From NCBI RefSeq assembly GCF_002813295.1, contig NZ_PHUE01000001.1, positions 1,178,001 to 1,242,000 on the forward strand: 64,000 nucleotides of DNA, in the 5' to 3' direction. The notes beneath the pieces are model-generated. The model was not told the origin of the DNA. It worked only from the letters and a program-made list of their open reading frames with translations, and did no database searches. Positions within the stretch are counted from its first letter, which is position 1, and each line of letters starts with the position of its first letter. Source of the stretch: Flavobacterium sp. 5. Lineage in GTDB: Bacteria; Bacteroidota; Bacteroidia; Flavobacteriales; Flavobacteriaceae. A program made the translations under genes and the position numbers. Shown here in pieces: positions 8,022-17,050 of this stretch.

Positions 8022-10034
8022 TTACCAAATTGTTATTCTGTCTTTCTTCGGTAAAAACATTTTATCTCCAGCTTTTACATTAAATGCATCGTAAAAAGGT
8101 GTCGTATTCATTAGAACACCATTAACTCGCCAATTTGGTGGAGAATGTGGATTGTTGTTAATCCACAAACGCAGGAACTCGCCTTTCATTTTTACTCTCC
8201 ATATTTTGGCTAAAGAAATAAAGAAACGTTGGTCTGGAGTAAAACCGTCAATTTTTGTATTTCCTTTTCCTTGTTCTGTCATTTTAAAAGCATCATAAGC
8301 AACTGCGATTCCAGCAATATCTGCCGTATTTTCGCCAACTGTCATTTCGCCATTAATGTGTAGATCGCCTAAAACGCTATATGTACTGTACAAATTGATA
8401 ACCTGTTGTATTCTTGACTTAAACTGTGCATAATCCTCTTTTGTCCACCAGTTTTTTAAGTTACCATCCTTATCATATTGAGCACCTTGGTCATCAAAAG
8501 TATGGGTTATTTCGTGACCTATAACCATTCCGATACCTCCATAGTTAAGTGCATCATCGGCATTATCATCAAAATATGGAGCTTGTAAGATACCTGCAGG
8601 AAAAACAATTTCATTTGCCGTAGGGTTATTATATGCCGTAACTGTTGGCACCGTAGTAAACCATTCTGATTTATCGACTAGTTTGCCCAATTTTGCTAAT
8701 TGAAATTGATATGCAACTGTAGCCCCCGAAACCATATTCTCAAAATAGGTATTTCTGGCTATATGCACATTGCTATAGTCTTTCCATTTATCTGGATATC
8801 CTATTTTTTTAGTAATGGCGAACAATTTTTCTTTAGCTTTTTGTTTCGTAGTCTGGCTCATCCATTCCAATTTATCAATTCTTTTGGCATACGCTTTTTG
8901 CAGATTATTCACCAAGACTAACATGCGTTTTTTGGCATCTTCTGAAAAATATTTCTTTACATACAATTGACCCAACGCGTCGCCTAAGTAATTGTCAACA
9001 ACATTTGCCATTTTTTCGCCACGTGTTTTTTGAACAGCTTGACCAGAAAGCACTTTAGTATACTCAAATGAAGCATCTACAAAAGGTTTACTTAAATCAT
9101 CGGCATACCTTTCTATCGAATTTGCTTTCAAATAAATTTTCCAATTAGCAATGGGGATAGTTTTTAAGAGCTTATTAAGCGCATCATAATAGGCCGGTTG
9201 GCCAACATTAATAGAATCGGTTTGAGCACCCAACTTATTTAGAAAAGTAGTCCAATCTATATTGGGATGCCTTTTTACAAGATCTGTCACAGCCATTTTA
9301 TTATAATTTGCCTGCACATCGCGAAGTTCCACTTTTGTTTTATGCGAAACGGCGAGTTGTTTGTCAATATCGTAAACTAAATCAGCATTCTTTTTAGCAT
9401 CTATAGCATTACTACCTGTTTGCTGAAATAATGCAGTAAGGTATTTTTTATACGCTTCCTGTATGCCGACAGTTGATGGATCTGATTTGAAATAATAATC
9501 TCTGTCAGGCAAACCTATACCCGTTTGATAGATTTGGGCAATGTTCCTACTGCTATGTTTTTCATCGGGTGACACTCCAAAACCTATAATAGAAGAATTA
9601 TCCACTTTTGTTTCATTAACTACAAAGTTCATTAATGACGGTAAATCGCTAATTGCTTCAATTTTCGAAAGTAAAGGTTTGATAGGTGCATAGCCGCGTT
9701 TGTCAATGGTTACAGTATCCATACCAGATGCATAAAAGTCACCAACCTTTTGTGCTATACTTCCTGCTGGATTATTGCTTTTCGAAATACTATCCAATAT
9801 TCCCTGCAGGCGCATTCGTTGCGGGAAATTCATGAACATATAAACACCAACTCCGGCTTGAGATGCAGGTATTTTTACAGAATCATACCATTTACCATTT
9901 ACATATTTAAAAAAATCATTACCAGGCCGCAATGTGGAATCTATTCCAGTGATCGCAATAGTTTTTTCTCCCTGATGTTTTGAGCACGCTGTAAAAGCTA
10001 AGAATGCAATGAAGAGTAATACTGAATTTTTCAT
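8022..10034 (-). CDS. M13-family zinc metallopeptidase, lipoprotein (PepO/neprilysin type)
   Basis: 670 residues, typical of M13. It begins with a lipoprotein signal (MKNSVLLFIAFLAFTACSKHQ, acylated Cys17). An N-terminal M13 domain follows (PGNDFFKYVNGKWYDS), then the catalytic domain. The zinc site is HEITH (507-511) with third ligand Glu568 in ENTADIAG. Other family marks are the NAYYN-like substrate motif (TAYNNPTANEIVFPAGILQ) and the C-terminal RVNGVLMNTTPFYDAFNVK. It probably degrades short peptides in the periplasm or at the cell surface. The protein is complete with all catalytic residues. It is followed at 50 bp by msrA. Confidence 0.95.
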   Translation of the reverse strand: MKNSVLLFIAFLAFTACSKHQGEKTIAITGIDSTLRPGNDFFKYVNGKWYDSVKIPASQAGVGVYMFMNFPQRMRLQGILDSISKSNNPAGSIAQKVGDFYASGMDTVTIDKRGYAPIKPLLSKIEAISDLPSLMNFVVNETKVDNSSIIGFGVSPDEKHSSRNIAQIYQTGIGLPDRDYYFKSDPSTVGIQEAYKKYLTALFQQTGSNAIDAKKNADLVYDIDKQLAVSHKTKVELRDVQANYNKMAVTDLVKRHPNIDWTTFLNKLGAQTDSINVGQPAYYDALNKLLKTIPIANWKIYLKANSIERYADDLSKPFVDASFEYTKVLSGQAVQKTRGEKMANVVDNYLGDALGQLYVKKYFSEDAKKRMLVLVNNLQKAYAKRIDKLEWMSQTTKQKAKEKLFAITKKIGYPDKWKDYSNVHIARNTYFENMVSGATVAYQFQLAKLGKLVDKSEWFTTVPTVTAYNNPTANEIVFPAGILQAPYFDDNADDALNYGGIGMVIGHEITHTFDDQGAQYDKDGNLKNWWTKEDYAQFKSRIQQVINLYSTYSVLGDLHINGEMTVGENTADIAGIAVAYDAFKMTEQGKGNTKIDGFTPDQRFFISLAKIWRVKMKGEFLRLWINNNPHSPPNWRVNGVLMNTTPFYDAFNVKAGDKMFLPKKDRITIW

Positions 10035-10397
10035 AGTCTAGATTATTCTATTAAAGTGAACTTAGAAACGTTTGAAGGCAGCTATTTTAAAATGTATATG
10101 CTTGTCCTATTTAATTTTAGCAGAACAATATACAAATTCGGTTTTTAATTCTAAAATTTTTATCAGAATGCTTCCCATTACTAGAAAAAATTCAGAGAAA
10201 TCTGGAGCTTTTTTTATATATGTATTATTGTAGAATAATTTTTCCTTTGCGAGCGGAACGACAGCACCAGCCTTTTGATACTTTAAGCCAATTTTTGATT
10301 AAAATTTCAATTCTAAAGAAAATACTTTTATTCGTATATTTGTTTATTTTGTCATTCTCAAAAAAAACATCAAACAGATATACGTAGTAATTTTTTA
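10035..10397. other. Intergenic region with decayed copy of tRNA 3' end and terminator
   Basis: 363 bp between two divergently read genes. Positions 10172-10252 resemble 5021-5103: the last bases of the tRNA-fMet, its spacer CTAGAAAA, the TTCAGAgaaaTCTGGAGC terminator and about 35 bases beyond it. The left half of the terminator stem has lost AGC. See the findings for the possible meaning. Confidence 0.55.
10335..10342 (+). promoter_or_regulatory. Probable -7 box for the second AraC-type regulator
   Basis: TATATTTG fits TAnnTTTG, 55 bp before the ATG at 10398. The -33 element is imperfect (TTC 21 bases upstream). Confidence 0.4.
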
Positions 10398-11540
10398 ATG
10401 GATCAACTAATCAGCTTCTTTGTTGCGGGAACAACTTTATTATTTGCATTTTTAATCTTTGCAAATGTCAATCAAGTAAACAATACCGTTAATCGATGGT
10501 TTGGATCTTTTATTTTATGCATATTCCTTATTCAGTTTAATGATTTATTAGAAAAAACTGAGTTTTTGAAAACACGGATGCCCATAAATGATTTTTTGGG
10601 ATTGACAGATTATATAGTAGCTCCGGTTTTTTATTTTACAGTTGCTTATTTTGTTGAACCCAACAGAAAATGGAGGCCGAAAGATAATTTGCATTTTGCA
10701 TTTGCTTTTATAATGCTATTATTAATTTTAGTTTCAGTCCTCATTGATGTAAAGCAACCTTCGACTGATGCCGATAAAAAAAATGCTGTTATAATCATTA
10801 CTGCTTTTAATTTAATTTTTTGTTTTCAGGTTATTACTTATGCTATTAAAGCGTACAGAGAAATCACTGCTTATCAAAAAAAATTGTTCCTGTACAGTTC
10901 TAACATGGATTCTATCAACTTAAAGTGGCTGCAGAAAGTAGTAATATGCGTGTTGATAATTGCTGGTCTTTGGTTAATTGATATCTTTTTTAAATTAGCA
11001 AAAACGAGTGTTTTATTTGACCATTTTGCCAGTCTGGTTTATCTTGTCTGCATCTTTTTTATGGCGTATTTTTCTTTAAAACAAAAAGAAATTATACCGC
11101 TTAACAAAGAAGAAAAAAAAGAAATTGACGTCCTTATAAATGAAACTTATGAATTGAAAAGCAATCATAAAAAATTGATTTCTGAGGATGAATTAAAAGA
11201 GATGAAATCTAATTTAATTCAGATAATGGATCATAAAAAACCTTTTTTAGATCCAGAGTTAAGCTTGTTTAAATTGGCTTCACAATTGAATATTTCAACT
11301 CATCTGCTATCTTACATAATAAATAAGGGCTGTAATGAGAATTTTTATCAATTTATTAATACGTATCGAATCGAGGAAGCAAAAAAAATGATTCAGGATC
11401 CTAATCTGGAGCATTTGAGTTTAATGGGAATTGCTTTTGAAGTTGGTTTTAATTCTAAAACAGTCTTTAATACTACTTTTAAGAAACATACTAATCAAAC
11501 TCCCTCTGAATTTAAAAAAGCAATCCTAACTGTGGTATGA
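10398..11540 (+). CDS. Membrane-anchored AraC-family transcriptional regulator (second copy of the type)
   Basis: 380 residues with the same plan as the protein at 5429. About seven hydrophobic helices cover residues 1-230 (for example LISFFVAGTTLLFAFLIFA, ILLLILVSVLID). A linker rich in Lys and Glu follows, then an AraC DNA-binding domain (about 275-378) with LSLFKLASQLNISTHLLSYI and LMGIAFEVGFNSKTVFNTTF and the end KKHTNQTPSEFKKA. The start is an ATG with a nearby -7 box. The downstream hydrolase lipoprotein gene is 133 bp away on the same strand and may be its target. The two 7TM-AraC proteins are alike in length and design but clearly diverged in sequence, so they are not a recent duplication. 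Confidence 0.85.
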   Translation: MDQLISFFVAGTTLLFAFLIFANVNQVNNTVNRWFGSFILCIFLIQFNDLLEKTEFLKTRMPINDFLGLTDYIVAPVFYFTVAYFVEPNRKWRPKDNLHFAFAFIMLLLILVSVLIDVKQPSTDADKKNAVIIITAFNLIFCFQVITYAIKAYREITAYQKKLFLYSSNMDSINLKWLQKVVICVLIIAGLWLIDIFFKLAKTSVLFDHFASLVYLVCIFFMAYFSLKQKEIIPLNKEEKKEIDVLINETYELKSNHKKLISEDELKEMKSNLIQIMDHKKPFLDPELSLFKLASQLNISTHLLSYIINKGCNENFYQFINTYRIEEAKKMIQDPNLEHLSLMGIAFEVGFNSKTVFNTTFKKHTNQTPSEFKKAILTVV

Positions 11541-11673
11541 TTTTTTGTAACAGGAAATTTTTAGTTGTTTTAAATAGGTTCTGATTCATAAATCAGAACT
11601 TTTTGATGGTAAATAATACTAATATTTGTATCGATTTTACTTTCAAAAAAAACTAAAAAACTAAAAATCACAA

Positions 11674-12567
11674 ATGAACTTAAGAAAAACACCTCGAAAA
11701 TCAAAGCTACACAAAGCTATTGTTGTCAGATTATTATGTCTCTTAACTTTTATAATTTATGCACTCTTTTTTGTCTCCTGCTCAGATGATGATGAAAAAA
11801 TTCCTGAGGAATATCCGGGAACTGTAATCGATTTAGGAACACATAAACTGATGACCTATACTGTATCAAAAAAATCAAAATATTTAGTTGTTTTTGAATC
11901 TGGTCATGGAAATGATCATACGTCCTGGTACAGCACTGGAAAATCTTCAGAGATTTTATACATATCTAATTTTTTAGATTCAGACGTTTTATTATATGAT
12001 AGAGCTGGTTATGGAAAATCAGAATCTAACACTGAACCTAGAAATATCAATAAATTAAGGAGTGAGCTTGAAAAGGTTATAGATAAATTTGCAAACGGCA
12101 GAAAAGTAGTGCTTGTAGGACATTCATTAGGAGGATTGATTATTAGAGACTTTGCTATAAAAAATCCTGAAAAAGTTGCCGGTTTAGTATTTGTTGATGC
12201 TTCTCACGAAAAATACAACCATTTTTCGCAGAGTCAGATAGACTCGTTTTATACTACTTTTAAAGCAGATTATGGTCAAAATTCAGGAATAGCATTAGAA
12301 ACTCTACAATTAATAGAAGACTTTATATATATGGAAGGACTGCCTAATTTGCCCGACGTTCCAGTAATCGCTATAACGAGTATGAAAATTGATGCCGAAC
12401 ATGATTCAGCCGATAGACAGTTATGGTACGACGCTCACGAATCACTTAAGGCAGGAGTAAAAGATTTTACACATATAAAAACAATAAAGTCCGGACATTT
12501 TATTCAACTTGATGAGCCTATGCTTGTTTTAGGCAACATCAGGCTATTGTTATCAAAACTACCTTAA
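11674..12567 (+). CDS. Alpha/beta-hydrolase lipoprotein
   Basis: 297 residues. An extended basic N-terminus precedes a hydrophobic stretch ending in a lipobox (YALFFVSC, Cys36), followed by SDDDE, a lipoprotein signal with an unusually long n-region. The mature part is an alpha/beta-hydrolase: oxyanion region ESGHGNDHTSW, DRAGYGKSE, nucleophile elbow GHSLGG (Ser151) and catalytic His275 in SGHFIQ. An acid is expected near SMKIDAEHDSAD. The closest general families are bacterial epoxide-hydrolase or esterase-like proteins; the substrate is not predictable. An SDDD sequence after the acylated Cys fits the Bacteroidetes surface-export signal pattern only loosely. Confidence 0.8.
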   Translation: MNLRKTPRKSKLHKAIVVRLLCLLTFIIYALFFVSCSDDDEKIPEEYPGTVIDLGTHKLMTYTVSKKSKYLVVFESGHGNDHTSWYSTGKSSEILYISNFLDSDVLLYDRAGYGKSESNTEPRNINKLRSELEKVIDKFANGRKVVLVGHSLGGLIIRDFAIKNPEKVAGLVFVDASHEKYNHFSQSQIDSFYTTFKADYGQNSGIALETLQLIEDFIYMEGLPNLPDVPVIAITSMKIDAEHDSADRQLWYDAHESLKAGVKDFTHIKTIKSGHFIQLDEPMLVLGNIRLLLSKLP

Positions 12568-12915
12568 GATCACCTTTTTATATCAAATCCTTAGCCACTG
12601 AATCTTATTACTCAGCCCGAATAGGATAAAAAAAATAGAAGTGAGTTAAAAAATAAAACTTGACCTAGTTCTTTTTCTTAAACAACTATATGATAAAATC
12701 AGTTGCTTTTAAAATTACTTTAGTTATTGGGATTTTAGGATAAGAAATCTAAAACGTAAATACAATAATCTATATAATAATCTTCAATTAATTGGTTAGA
12801 TATTTCGATAACAGACAATCACACAGCTTTCTATGAGAAAAATTAGGAGATCGGGGTATAAAAATAAATAAGTAATAAAAGTAACTTTAATCGAAATCTC
12901 TTTTATTTTTGCCAA
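12568..12915. other. Intergenic region holding a degenerate coding remnant
   Basis: 348 bp without an intact gene. On the minus strand at 12744-12830 a short open stretch reads EISNQLIEDYYIDYC and has a sister sequence at 13643-13710 on the other side of truC (IQIANQFFEDYYN). Both look like C-terminal ends of one lost gene family. Nothing else was recognised. Confidence 0.35.
12904..12911 (+). promoter_or_regulatory. Possible -7 box overlapping the truC start region
   Basis: TATTTTTG fits TAnnTTTG but lies only 4 bp before the ATG, which would give a nearly leaderless transcript. There is no good TTG at the expected distance. Confidence 0.3.
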
Positions 12916-13611
12916 ATGTTAGAAATTCTTTACCAGGACGAATATATTATTGCAATTAATAAACCGAGCGGATTGTTGGTTCACAAATCATTTTATGCGC
13001 GCGATGCAAAAGTGTATGCTATTCAAGAATTGAGAAATCAAATTGGGCAACACGTTTATCCTATTCATCGGTTAGACCGAAAAACTTCCGGGGTATTGTT
13101 ATTTGCGTTGGACAAAGAAGTTTTAAAAATTATGAATGATCGTTTTGCCACACGCGAAGTCGAAAAAAAATATTTAGCCATTTTACGTGGTTGGTCACCC
13201 GAAGAACTAACGATTGATTACGATTTAACCAATGACGACGACATTACACAAAATGCAATAACCTACTTTCATCGTTTGCAAAATGTCGAAATTGCATTAG
13301 AATTTAACAATAAACCAACGTCACGATATTGTTTGATAGAAGCGATTCCTGAAACTGGACGCATGCATCAATTACGAAAACATTTCAAACATATTTTTCA
13401 TCCCATTTTAGGAAGTCGTCCACATGGTTGTAACAAACAAAATAAATTATGGTTGGAGAATTATGAGCTAAAAGGAATGATGCTTCATGCCCATCAGTTA
13501 GTTTTTAATCATCCAATAAAAAATGAGCAACTAATCTTGAATGCAAAGATTAATGAAGAGTTTAGCAGAGTAGGTACTATTCTTAATCTAGATTTGAGTA
13601 AGTATCAATAG
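12916..13611 (+). CDS. truC: tRNA pseudouridine synthase C (RluA family)
   Basis: 231 residues, a compact RluA-family enzyme without an S4 domain. The catalytic motif HRLDRKTSG contains Asp54. The blocks INKPSGLLVHKS, VEKKYLAILRGW, ETGRMHQLRKHFKHIFHPILG and the end MLHAHQLVFNHP are those of TruC, which modifies U65 of tRNA. Assignment to TruC rather than another small RluA member rests on the YPIHRLDRKTSGVLLFAL block and the short length. It is a single gene ending at the shared terminator at 13719. Confidence 0.85.
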   Translation: MLEILYQDEYIIAINKPSGLLVHKSFYARDAKVYAIQELRNQIGQHVYPIHRLDRKTSGVLLFALDKEVLKIMNDRFATREVEKKYLAILRGWSPEELTIDYDLTNDDDITQNAITYFHRLQNVEIALEFNNKPTSRYCLIEAIPETGRMHQLRKHFKHIFHPILGSRPHGCNKQNKLWLENYELKGMMLHAHQLVFNHPIKNEQLILNAKINEEFSRVGTILNLDLSKYQ

Positions 13612-13718
13612 AATACGAATTTGTAAATTACTGTTGAATTTTGAAATTTAAGATGCACATGCTAAAAGATTATAATAATCCTCAAAAAACTGGTTTGCTA
13701 TTTGAATGCCTCCCACAC

Positions 13719-13752
13719 AAAAAAAGCTTTAGAGGAATCTGAAGCTTTTTTT
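13719..13752 (+). terminator. Bidirectional terminator between truC and the phosphorelay operon
   Basis: AAAAAAAGCTTTAGA-ggaa-TCTGAAGCTTTTTTT, a variant of the recurrent terminator. The stem has one mismatch or G:U. It can end truC on the plus strand and the LytTR gene on the minus strand. Confidence 0.85.
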
Positions 13753-13820
13753 GTAAAATATTTTCAAAAACCACTTTTGACAGTTTCTAATTTAGAATAA
13801 CAAGGAAAGGAAGTTATGTT

Positions 13821-14549
13821 TTAAAGCATATTAAGTCGCTTCATAAGTTCAGGTCTATTAGACCTGCTTACTGGTATTACATCTTTTGCTATTAAAACAC
13901 TGTTATCTTCGATATCAATAATTTTTTTTATGTTTATAATATACGTTCGATGTACTTTTAAAAAAGAAGATGTGGGAAGTTTATCTTCTATTTTTTTTAA
14001 TGTAGAATGTACCGTGTAATTTTTGTCCTCCGTTTTTATCAGAATGTAATCTCCTTTGGCTTCAATTACATTTATAGATGCCATATTTATTTTTATAAGT
14101 CTTCGGTCTATATTTATATAAAACTCGGTGGCTGTATCATTTGGCAGTACAGGCTGAGCATCTGATGTCTCTGTATAAGAAGGGAGTGTGTGTTTTTTTG
14201 CTTCAATTTTATTTATTGCTTTCAAAAAGCGTTCTTCGGTTATTGGTTTTACCAAATAATCAACAATACACTTATATTCGAAAGCTTCGATAGCAAAATT
14301 TCTGTCTGAGGTTATGAGGATAACTAAAGGCGGATTTTTAATGGTTTGAATAAAGTCAAAACCTGTAAAACCAGGCATATGAATATCTAAAAAAATAACG
14401 TCTACTAGAGTCGTACTTTGGTTAAGAAACTTTAAAGCTTCGACAGCATTTTGAAATTCTTCTATAAAATTTAAAACAGGGTGCTTAATAATCATCTGAC
14501 CAATAATAGCCCTTGCCATTTCTTCATCATCTATTACAATACAATTCAT
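13821..14549 (-). CDS. LytTR-family response regulator
   Basis: 242 residues from the ATG at 14549; an upstream in-frame start at 14576 would add nine residues but would overlap the preceding gene, and the receiver begins at MNCIVIDDEE. The receiver domain (1-120) has the acidic pair DDEE, phospho-acceptor Asp55 in FLDIHMPG, and the Lys in VDYLVKPI. The LytTR DNA-binding domain occupies about residues 140-240 (INIDRRLIKINMASINVIEA, FLKVHRTYIINIKKI, IPVSRSNRPELMKRL). It is the last gene of the phosphorelay operon, 10 bp after the Hpt gene, and is probably the DNA-binding output of the pathway. Its target genes are unknown. Confidence 0.9.
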   Translation of the reverse strand: MNCIVIDDEEMARAIIGQMIIKHPVLNFIEEFQNAVEALKFLNQSTTLVDVIFLDIHMPGFTGFDFIQTIKNPPLVILITSDRNFAIEAFEYKCIVDYLVKPITEERFLKAINKIEAKKHTLPSYTETSDAQPVLPNDTATEFYINIDRRLIKINMASINVIEAKGDYILIKTEDKNYTVHSTLKKIEDKLPTSSFLKVHRTYIINIKKIIDIEDNSVLIAKDVIPVSRSNRPELMKRLNML

Positions 14550-14559
14550 ATAGTTAAGA

Positions 14560-14889
14560 TTATAATGAATCAACAAAATCCTGCATTGTACTAAGTATTT
14601 TATTAAACTCTACTTTTAACTCTGCATTACTGTCTGCTGATTGATTTTTTAGGTTACGTTCAAACTCTTCAGTAAGATAATAACTTTTTTCCATTCCCAT
14701 TATACCAATTTTATGTTTAATCTTATGAATAATTTGAGCAGCTTCTGTAAAATAGCCTTTTTCAATTTGATCATAATATTCCTTTACTTCTTTTGGCAGT
14801 TCCTTTTTAAGGGTATTAATGATTTTACCTCTAAAAGCATCATCATTTCCCGAAAGATTATTAATATAGTTAAGATTTGGCTTTTCCAT
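14560..14889 (-). CDS. Free-standing histidine phosphotransfer (Hpt) protein
   Basis: 109 residues, an all-helical single Hpt domain. The motif IIHKIKHKIGIMGM places the phospho-acceptor at His55, with the glycine expected ten residues later in the fold. Its start overlaps the end of the kinase gene by 20 bp, indicating translational coupling. An Hpt protein implies a multi-step relay. However, neither visible kinase carries a receiver domain, so the phosphoryl donor to Hpt must be the single receiver protein at 19384 or another receiver. The expected flow is kinase, CheY-like receiver, Hpt, LytTR regulator; this order is an inference. Confidence 0.85.
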   Translation of the reverse strand: MEKPNLNYINNLSGNDDAFRGKIINTLKKELPKEVKEYYDQIEKGYFTEAAQIIHKIKHKIGIMGMEKSYYLTEEFERNLKNQSADSNAELKVEFNKILSTMQDFVDSL

Positions 14890-15913
14890 TAATATCGAGA
14901 GTAAAGAAAAATGTGGTTCCTTTATTTAAAGCACTTTCGACCCAGATTTTCCCGTTATAAAATTGAACAATTTTTTTTACTATTGAGAGCCCTATTCCTG
15001 AAGATGTATCCGAATTGTCTAGCTTAGTAAAGATATTGAAAATTTTATCAAGATAAGCGGCCTCTATACCCATTCCATTATCTTTTACATAAAATTCTAA
15101 CAAATTATCGCTATTCAATCCGTATCCTATTTCTATAACTCCTTTATCTTTATCATTATATTTAATAGCATTGTTAATTAAATTTTCAAAAAGTTGCTTA
15201 AATCTATAATAGTGACCATAGATCTGAGGCAGTTTGTTATCTACTTTTATTTCAAAATTTTCAGGAAGCAAGGACGTTCTGATTATTTCATCTAAGAGCA
15301 CATTAAAATCAACAATTCTATTTTCGGATTGGAGTTTATCAATTGATGAATAATCTAAAATTCCCTTTATTAGGAGATCCATTTTTTCGACATTCAGTAA
15401 AATAAGGTTTAATGAATCTAAGTTATCGGGACTAAGTTTTTCTTTATTGTCTGTAATAAACCATTCTATAAGCGTATTTATACTTCTGAGCGGGGCTTTT
15501 AAATCATGTGAAACTGCGTGTGCATAATCACTAAGTTCTTGATTTTGCAGTTCCAGGTTTTTAAGGAGTTCTTCACGCTGCTTATTAATTTTAATTATCT
15601 CCTCAGATTGCTGTTTTATATAATCGGTTGCATTAAATTTTTGATCAGAATAGTCATTTACATCAAGATTCATTGAGCTTAATATAAATTCCAGATTCTT
15701 ATTTACATCTGTAAGACTCCGAGCTTCTTCCCGCAATTTTTCATTTGCTTCAAATAACTCATCAGAACTTAATTTCATTGCTCTTTGCAACAATGCACTT
15801 TGTTCATCATAGTTTATATATGAATTATTTATCGCATTCAAGAAATTCTCTAATCCTTCAGGAATAGTACCCCCCAAGTGTTTTGCTATTTGTCTTTCTA
15901 GTAATGAGTTCAT
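14870..15913 (-). CDS. Cytoplasmic sensor histidine kinase
   Basis: 347 residues, no membrane helix. A coiled-coil-rich N-terminal part (about 40-130, LFEANEKLREEARSLTDVNK) replaces a recognisable sensor domain. HisKA has His136 in AVSHDLKAPLRSI. The ATPase domain carries the N-box NLINNAIKYND, DNGMGI, FTKLDNSDTSSGIGLSI and ends KGTTFFFTL. The start codon shares one base with the stop of the FIST gene (TAATG), so the two proteins are made together. The obvious idea is that the FIST protein controls this kinase in trans, as NosP proteins do with their partner kinases. The kinase core is closely similar to that of the 639-residue kinase in the same operon. Confidence 0.9.
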   Translation of the reverse strand: MNSLLERQIAKHLGGTIPEGLENFLNAINNSYINYDEQSALLQRAMKLSSDELFEANEKLREEARSLTDVNKNLEFILSSMNLDVNDYSDQKFNATDYIKQQSEEIIKINKQREELLKNLELQNQELSDYAHAVSHDLKAPLRSINTLIEWFITDNKEKLSPDNLDSLNLILLNVEKMDLLIKGILDYSSIDKLQSENRIVDFNVLLDEIIRTSLLPENFEIKVDNKLPQIYGHYYRFKQLFENLINNAIKYNDKDKGVIEIGYGLNSDNLLEFYVKDNGMGIEAAYLDKIFNIFTKLDNSDTSSGIGLSIVKKIVQFYNGKIWVESALNKGTTFFFTLDINGKAKS

Positions 15914-17046
15914 TATTCGCTAACGAGTGTTAAGGTCATTGTCTGATTGTGTAATTGGCAAATTCTGCTTCCAAAAAACGGTGCCATTTCTCCGTATGAA
16001 TAAAAGCCAGTTAAAATTGTTTTGCTGTCTAAAACCGATTTTACCTCTTCTAGTTCTTCTTCTACCCGCTGATCCATTACAATTTTTCGTCCCACACAGC
16101 TTATCAGAATAGCTAAGCTTGGTTTTGTTTTTCGGTTTCGCATAGCATCTTGAGCGGCTAAATTGGCTCCATTGGCAATGCCATCTACCGATGCCATCAT
16201 CAACTGTACTTTTGAGTTTAGCGGTACATCTCCAGCAAGAATCATTGATTGATTTTCATTGTCAATATTGAGTATCGTTCTTACCAGCGCATCCTCTTTT
16301 CCGGGAGGTGTTACATTTAATGGATATAAAAGCGATGCTTGCGGAAGTTCATTGGCCTTTTCTCCCAGATATTTTTTATATAGTTCTAATGCTGGATGTC
16401 CATCTATCTCGTACAAAATATTTCCCTCAGAACGGGTAATAATTCTTTCTGGACCAAACGGCTGCCATCCTCCATAACTGGCAAAACTAATTTCTAATGT
16501 TTCACCATAAAAACCAATCAATACGACTTCACCTTCTTTTGGATTTTCATTATAAGAAGCAAGGGTTTTTTCAAATTTCGCATCATCTCCGCACATGCCC
16601 CCTGTTATTGAAACACTTGAATCAATAGCATCTTCCAGCCCATTTATCAAAGCACTGCCGTTAATAAAGCTTCCTTCGGAGAGTACAAAAAGATGTTTCA
16701 GGTTCTCTTTTGGCATACTTGAATACAGACTTTTCCCAAGAGCAACAGCATCTTTATCATAGTCTAAAATATTACCTGTTTTGATTATGAAACTGCTTTT
16801 TTCGAATTCGATAGCAGTTACTGCCGCAGAATTATCCAAAACATTTGTATCAGCAATTTCACCAGATGTAGAACCATAAATAATATGCTCATAAGGGAAT
16901 TCTTTTTTAATCTCTTTTAAAAAAGCTTCATCTTCCAGCAGTAATCTGTTTGCAAATACCAGTACTAATGGGTTCTTCAAAGCAATTTTATCCGTAAGAT
17001 AATTCCAAGTAAGATTCTCTTTTTTAAAAGCCTGCACTATTTTCAT
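15913..17046 (-). CDS. FIST-domain sensor protein (NosP-like candidate)
   Basis: 377 residues. An N-terminal FIST domain (about 25-220: LVLVFANRLLLEDEAFL, YGSTSGEI, FVLSEGSFINGSALINGL, ITGGMCGDDAKF) is followed by FIST_C (about 220-375: ASLLYPLNVTPPG, LAILISCVGRKI, LTGFYSYGEMAP, CQLHNQTMTLT). FIST proteins are cytoplasmic ligand sensors; a subset called NosP binds heme and nitric oxide and regulates a histidine kinase encoded next to it. Histidines here are at about 54, 118, 218 (DGHPALELY) and 367; which of them could hold heme cannot be decided from sequence alone. The gene sits between two kinases, 4 bp after one and overlapping the other, which strongly implies joint function. Confidence 0.85.
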   Translation of the reverse strand: MKIVQAFKKENLTWNYLTDKIALKNPLVLVFANRLLLEDEAFLKEIKKEFPYEHIIYGSTSGEIADTNVLDNSAAVTAIEFEKSSFIIKTGNILDYDKDAVALGKSLYSSMPKENLKHLFVLSEGSFINGSALINGLEDAIDSSVSITGGMCGDDAKFEKTLASYNENPKEGEVVLIGFYGETLEISFASYGGWQPFGPERIITRSEGNILYEIDGHPALELYKKYLGEKANELPQASLLYPLNVTPPGKEDALVRTILNIDNENQSMILAGDVPLNSKVQLMMASVDGIANGANLAAQDAMRNRKTKPSLAILISCVGRKIVMDQRVEEELEEVKSVLDSKTILTGFYSYGEMAPFFGSRICQLHNQTMTLTLVSE

Positions 17047-17050
17047 AACT

